From Clostridia bacterium (lineage in GTDB: Bacteria; Bacillota_A; Clostridia; Oscillospirales; Acutalibacteraceae): a DNA stretch of 60,114 nucleotides. The stretch lies in contig JAFSFH010000005.1 of the NCBI GenBank assembly GCA_017435305.1, positions 1 through 60,114 on the forward strand, in the 5' to 3' direction. A program made the translations under genes and the position numbers. This document shows, piece by piece, positions 60,004 through 60,114 of this stretch. Positions within the stretch are counted from its first letter, which is position 1. Each line of letters opens with the position of its first letter. Under the pieces are notes generated by a model, which did not search any database, was not told the origin of the DNA, and saw nothing but the letters and a program-made list of their open reading frames with translations.

Positions 60004-60114
60004 ATGAAAGAAAACAAATATGATGATAATATATTTTTTCAAAAATACAGTCAAATGAGTCGCTCACAGCAGGGACTAGCCGGTGCAGGAGAATGGGAAA
60101 CATTGAGAAAGCTG
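60004..60114 (+). CDS. N-terminal part of a class I SAM methyltransferase, cut by the window edge
   Basis: The frame opens at ATG 60004 behind GAGGGGAA and stays open to the end of the window (37 codons). The sequence ...FFQKYSQMSRSQQGLAGAGEWETLRKL matches the start of many class I SAM-dependent methyltransferases, where a SAM motif DLGCG follows shortly after. Only the N-terminus is visible, so the call is tentative. Confidence 0.6.
   Translation, partial: MKENKYDDNIFFQKYSQMSRSQQGLAGAGEWETLRKL

Overview
This 60.1 kb window looks like chromosome of a spore-forming Clostridia species, most likely of the gut Oscillospirales/Ruminococcaceae type. The evidence is a fairly high GC content, near-universal sigma-A promoters with 17-bp spacers, strong Shine-Dalgarno sites, sporulation genes (spo0A, spoIVB, a SpoIID-like gene), three T-box leaders, an ECF folate transporter behind a tetrahydrofolate riboswitch, and many short GC-rich palindromic intergenic repeats. 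I see no rRNA, tRNA, CRISPR array, transposase gene or phage module.

Layout. 1-7.6 kb: 3' part of a structured RNA, a lipid-kinase gene, glycogen phosphorylase, a membrane-anchored protein, a repeat-rich gap and proS. 7.8-13.4 kb: an operon of two cyclophilins, a cysteine-cluster protein, an alpha/beta hydrolase, a membrane-anchored MurF-like ligase and Ddl. 13.7-18 kb (minus): a MarR regulator with a paired ABC exporter. 18.1-19.1 kb (minus): an orphan LacI-type regulator. 19.3-22.3 kb: a DMT transporter, a DUF2461 protein, a UPF0340 protein and an Mrp ATPase; the terminator of this operon has been split by a 293-bp MITE-like insertion. 22.6-26.7 kb (minus): FolT with its riboswitch, a YwaF-like membrane protein, a D,D-carboxypeptidase and a SpoIID-like protein. 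26.9-34.7 kb: a membrane protein, an unknown protein whose 3' end overlaps it, gapA, spoIVB, a fused MacB-like ABC transporter and a 62-residue membrane protein.

34.7-50.3 kb is the most interesting part: three T-box-controlled transcription units. The first two each begin with a protein fusing an XRE helix-turn-helix, a cupin and an AMP-forming acyl-CoA ligase. The second appears to continue into a P-loop ATPase, a ferredoxin, a three-subunit 2-oxoacid:ferredoxin oxidoreductase and a branched-chain aminotransferase. The third encodes a LeuA-like protein that has lost its metal ligands, a TIM-barrel/acyl-CoA-ligase fusion and an amidohydrolase. By position, the specifier triplets read ATC (Ile), GTA (Val) and CTG (Leu). 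Because T-boxes switch on when an amino acid is scarce, I infer an anabolic role: branched-chain acids are activated to acyl-CoA, reductively carboxylated to 2-oxoacids and aminated to Ile, Val and Leu. This route is known biochemically from rumen bacteria; the T-box wiring and the fused regulators are the novel part.

50.5-60.1 kb: an XRE regulator, a PlsC-like acyltransferase, a zinc-ribbon protein, a small sigma factor, glyS, a ferredoxin-thioredoxin-reductase-like protein with thioredoxin, spo0A with 0A boxes, a small unknown gene, an RlmD-type rRNA methyltransferase, an array of hairpins joined by ATATCGA, a four-helix-bundle protein, a frameshifted acetyltransferase and the start of a methyltransferase cut by the window edge.
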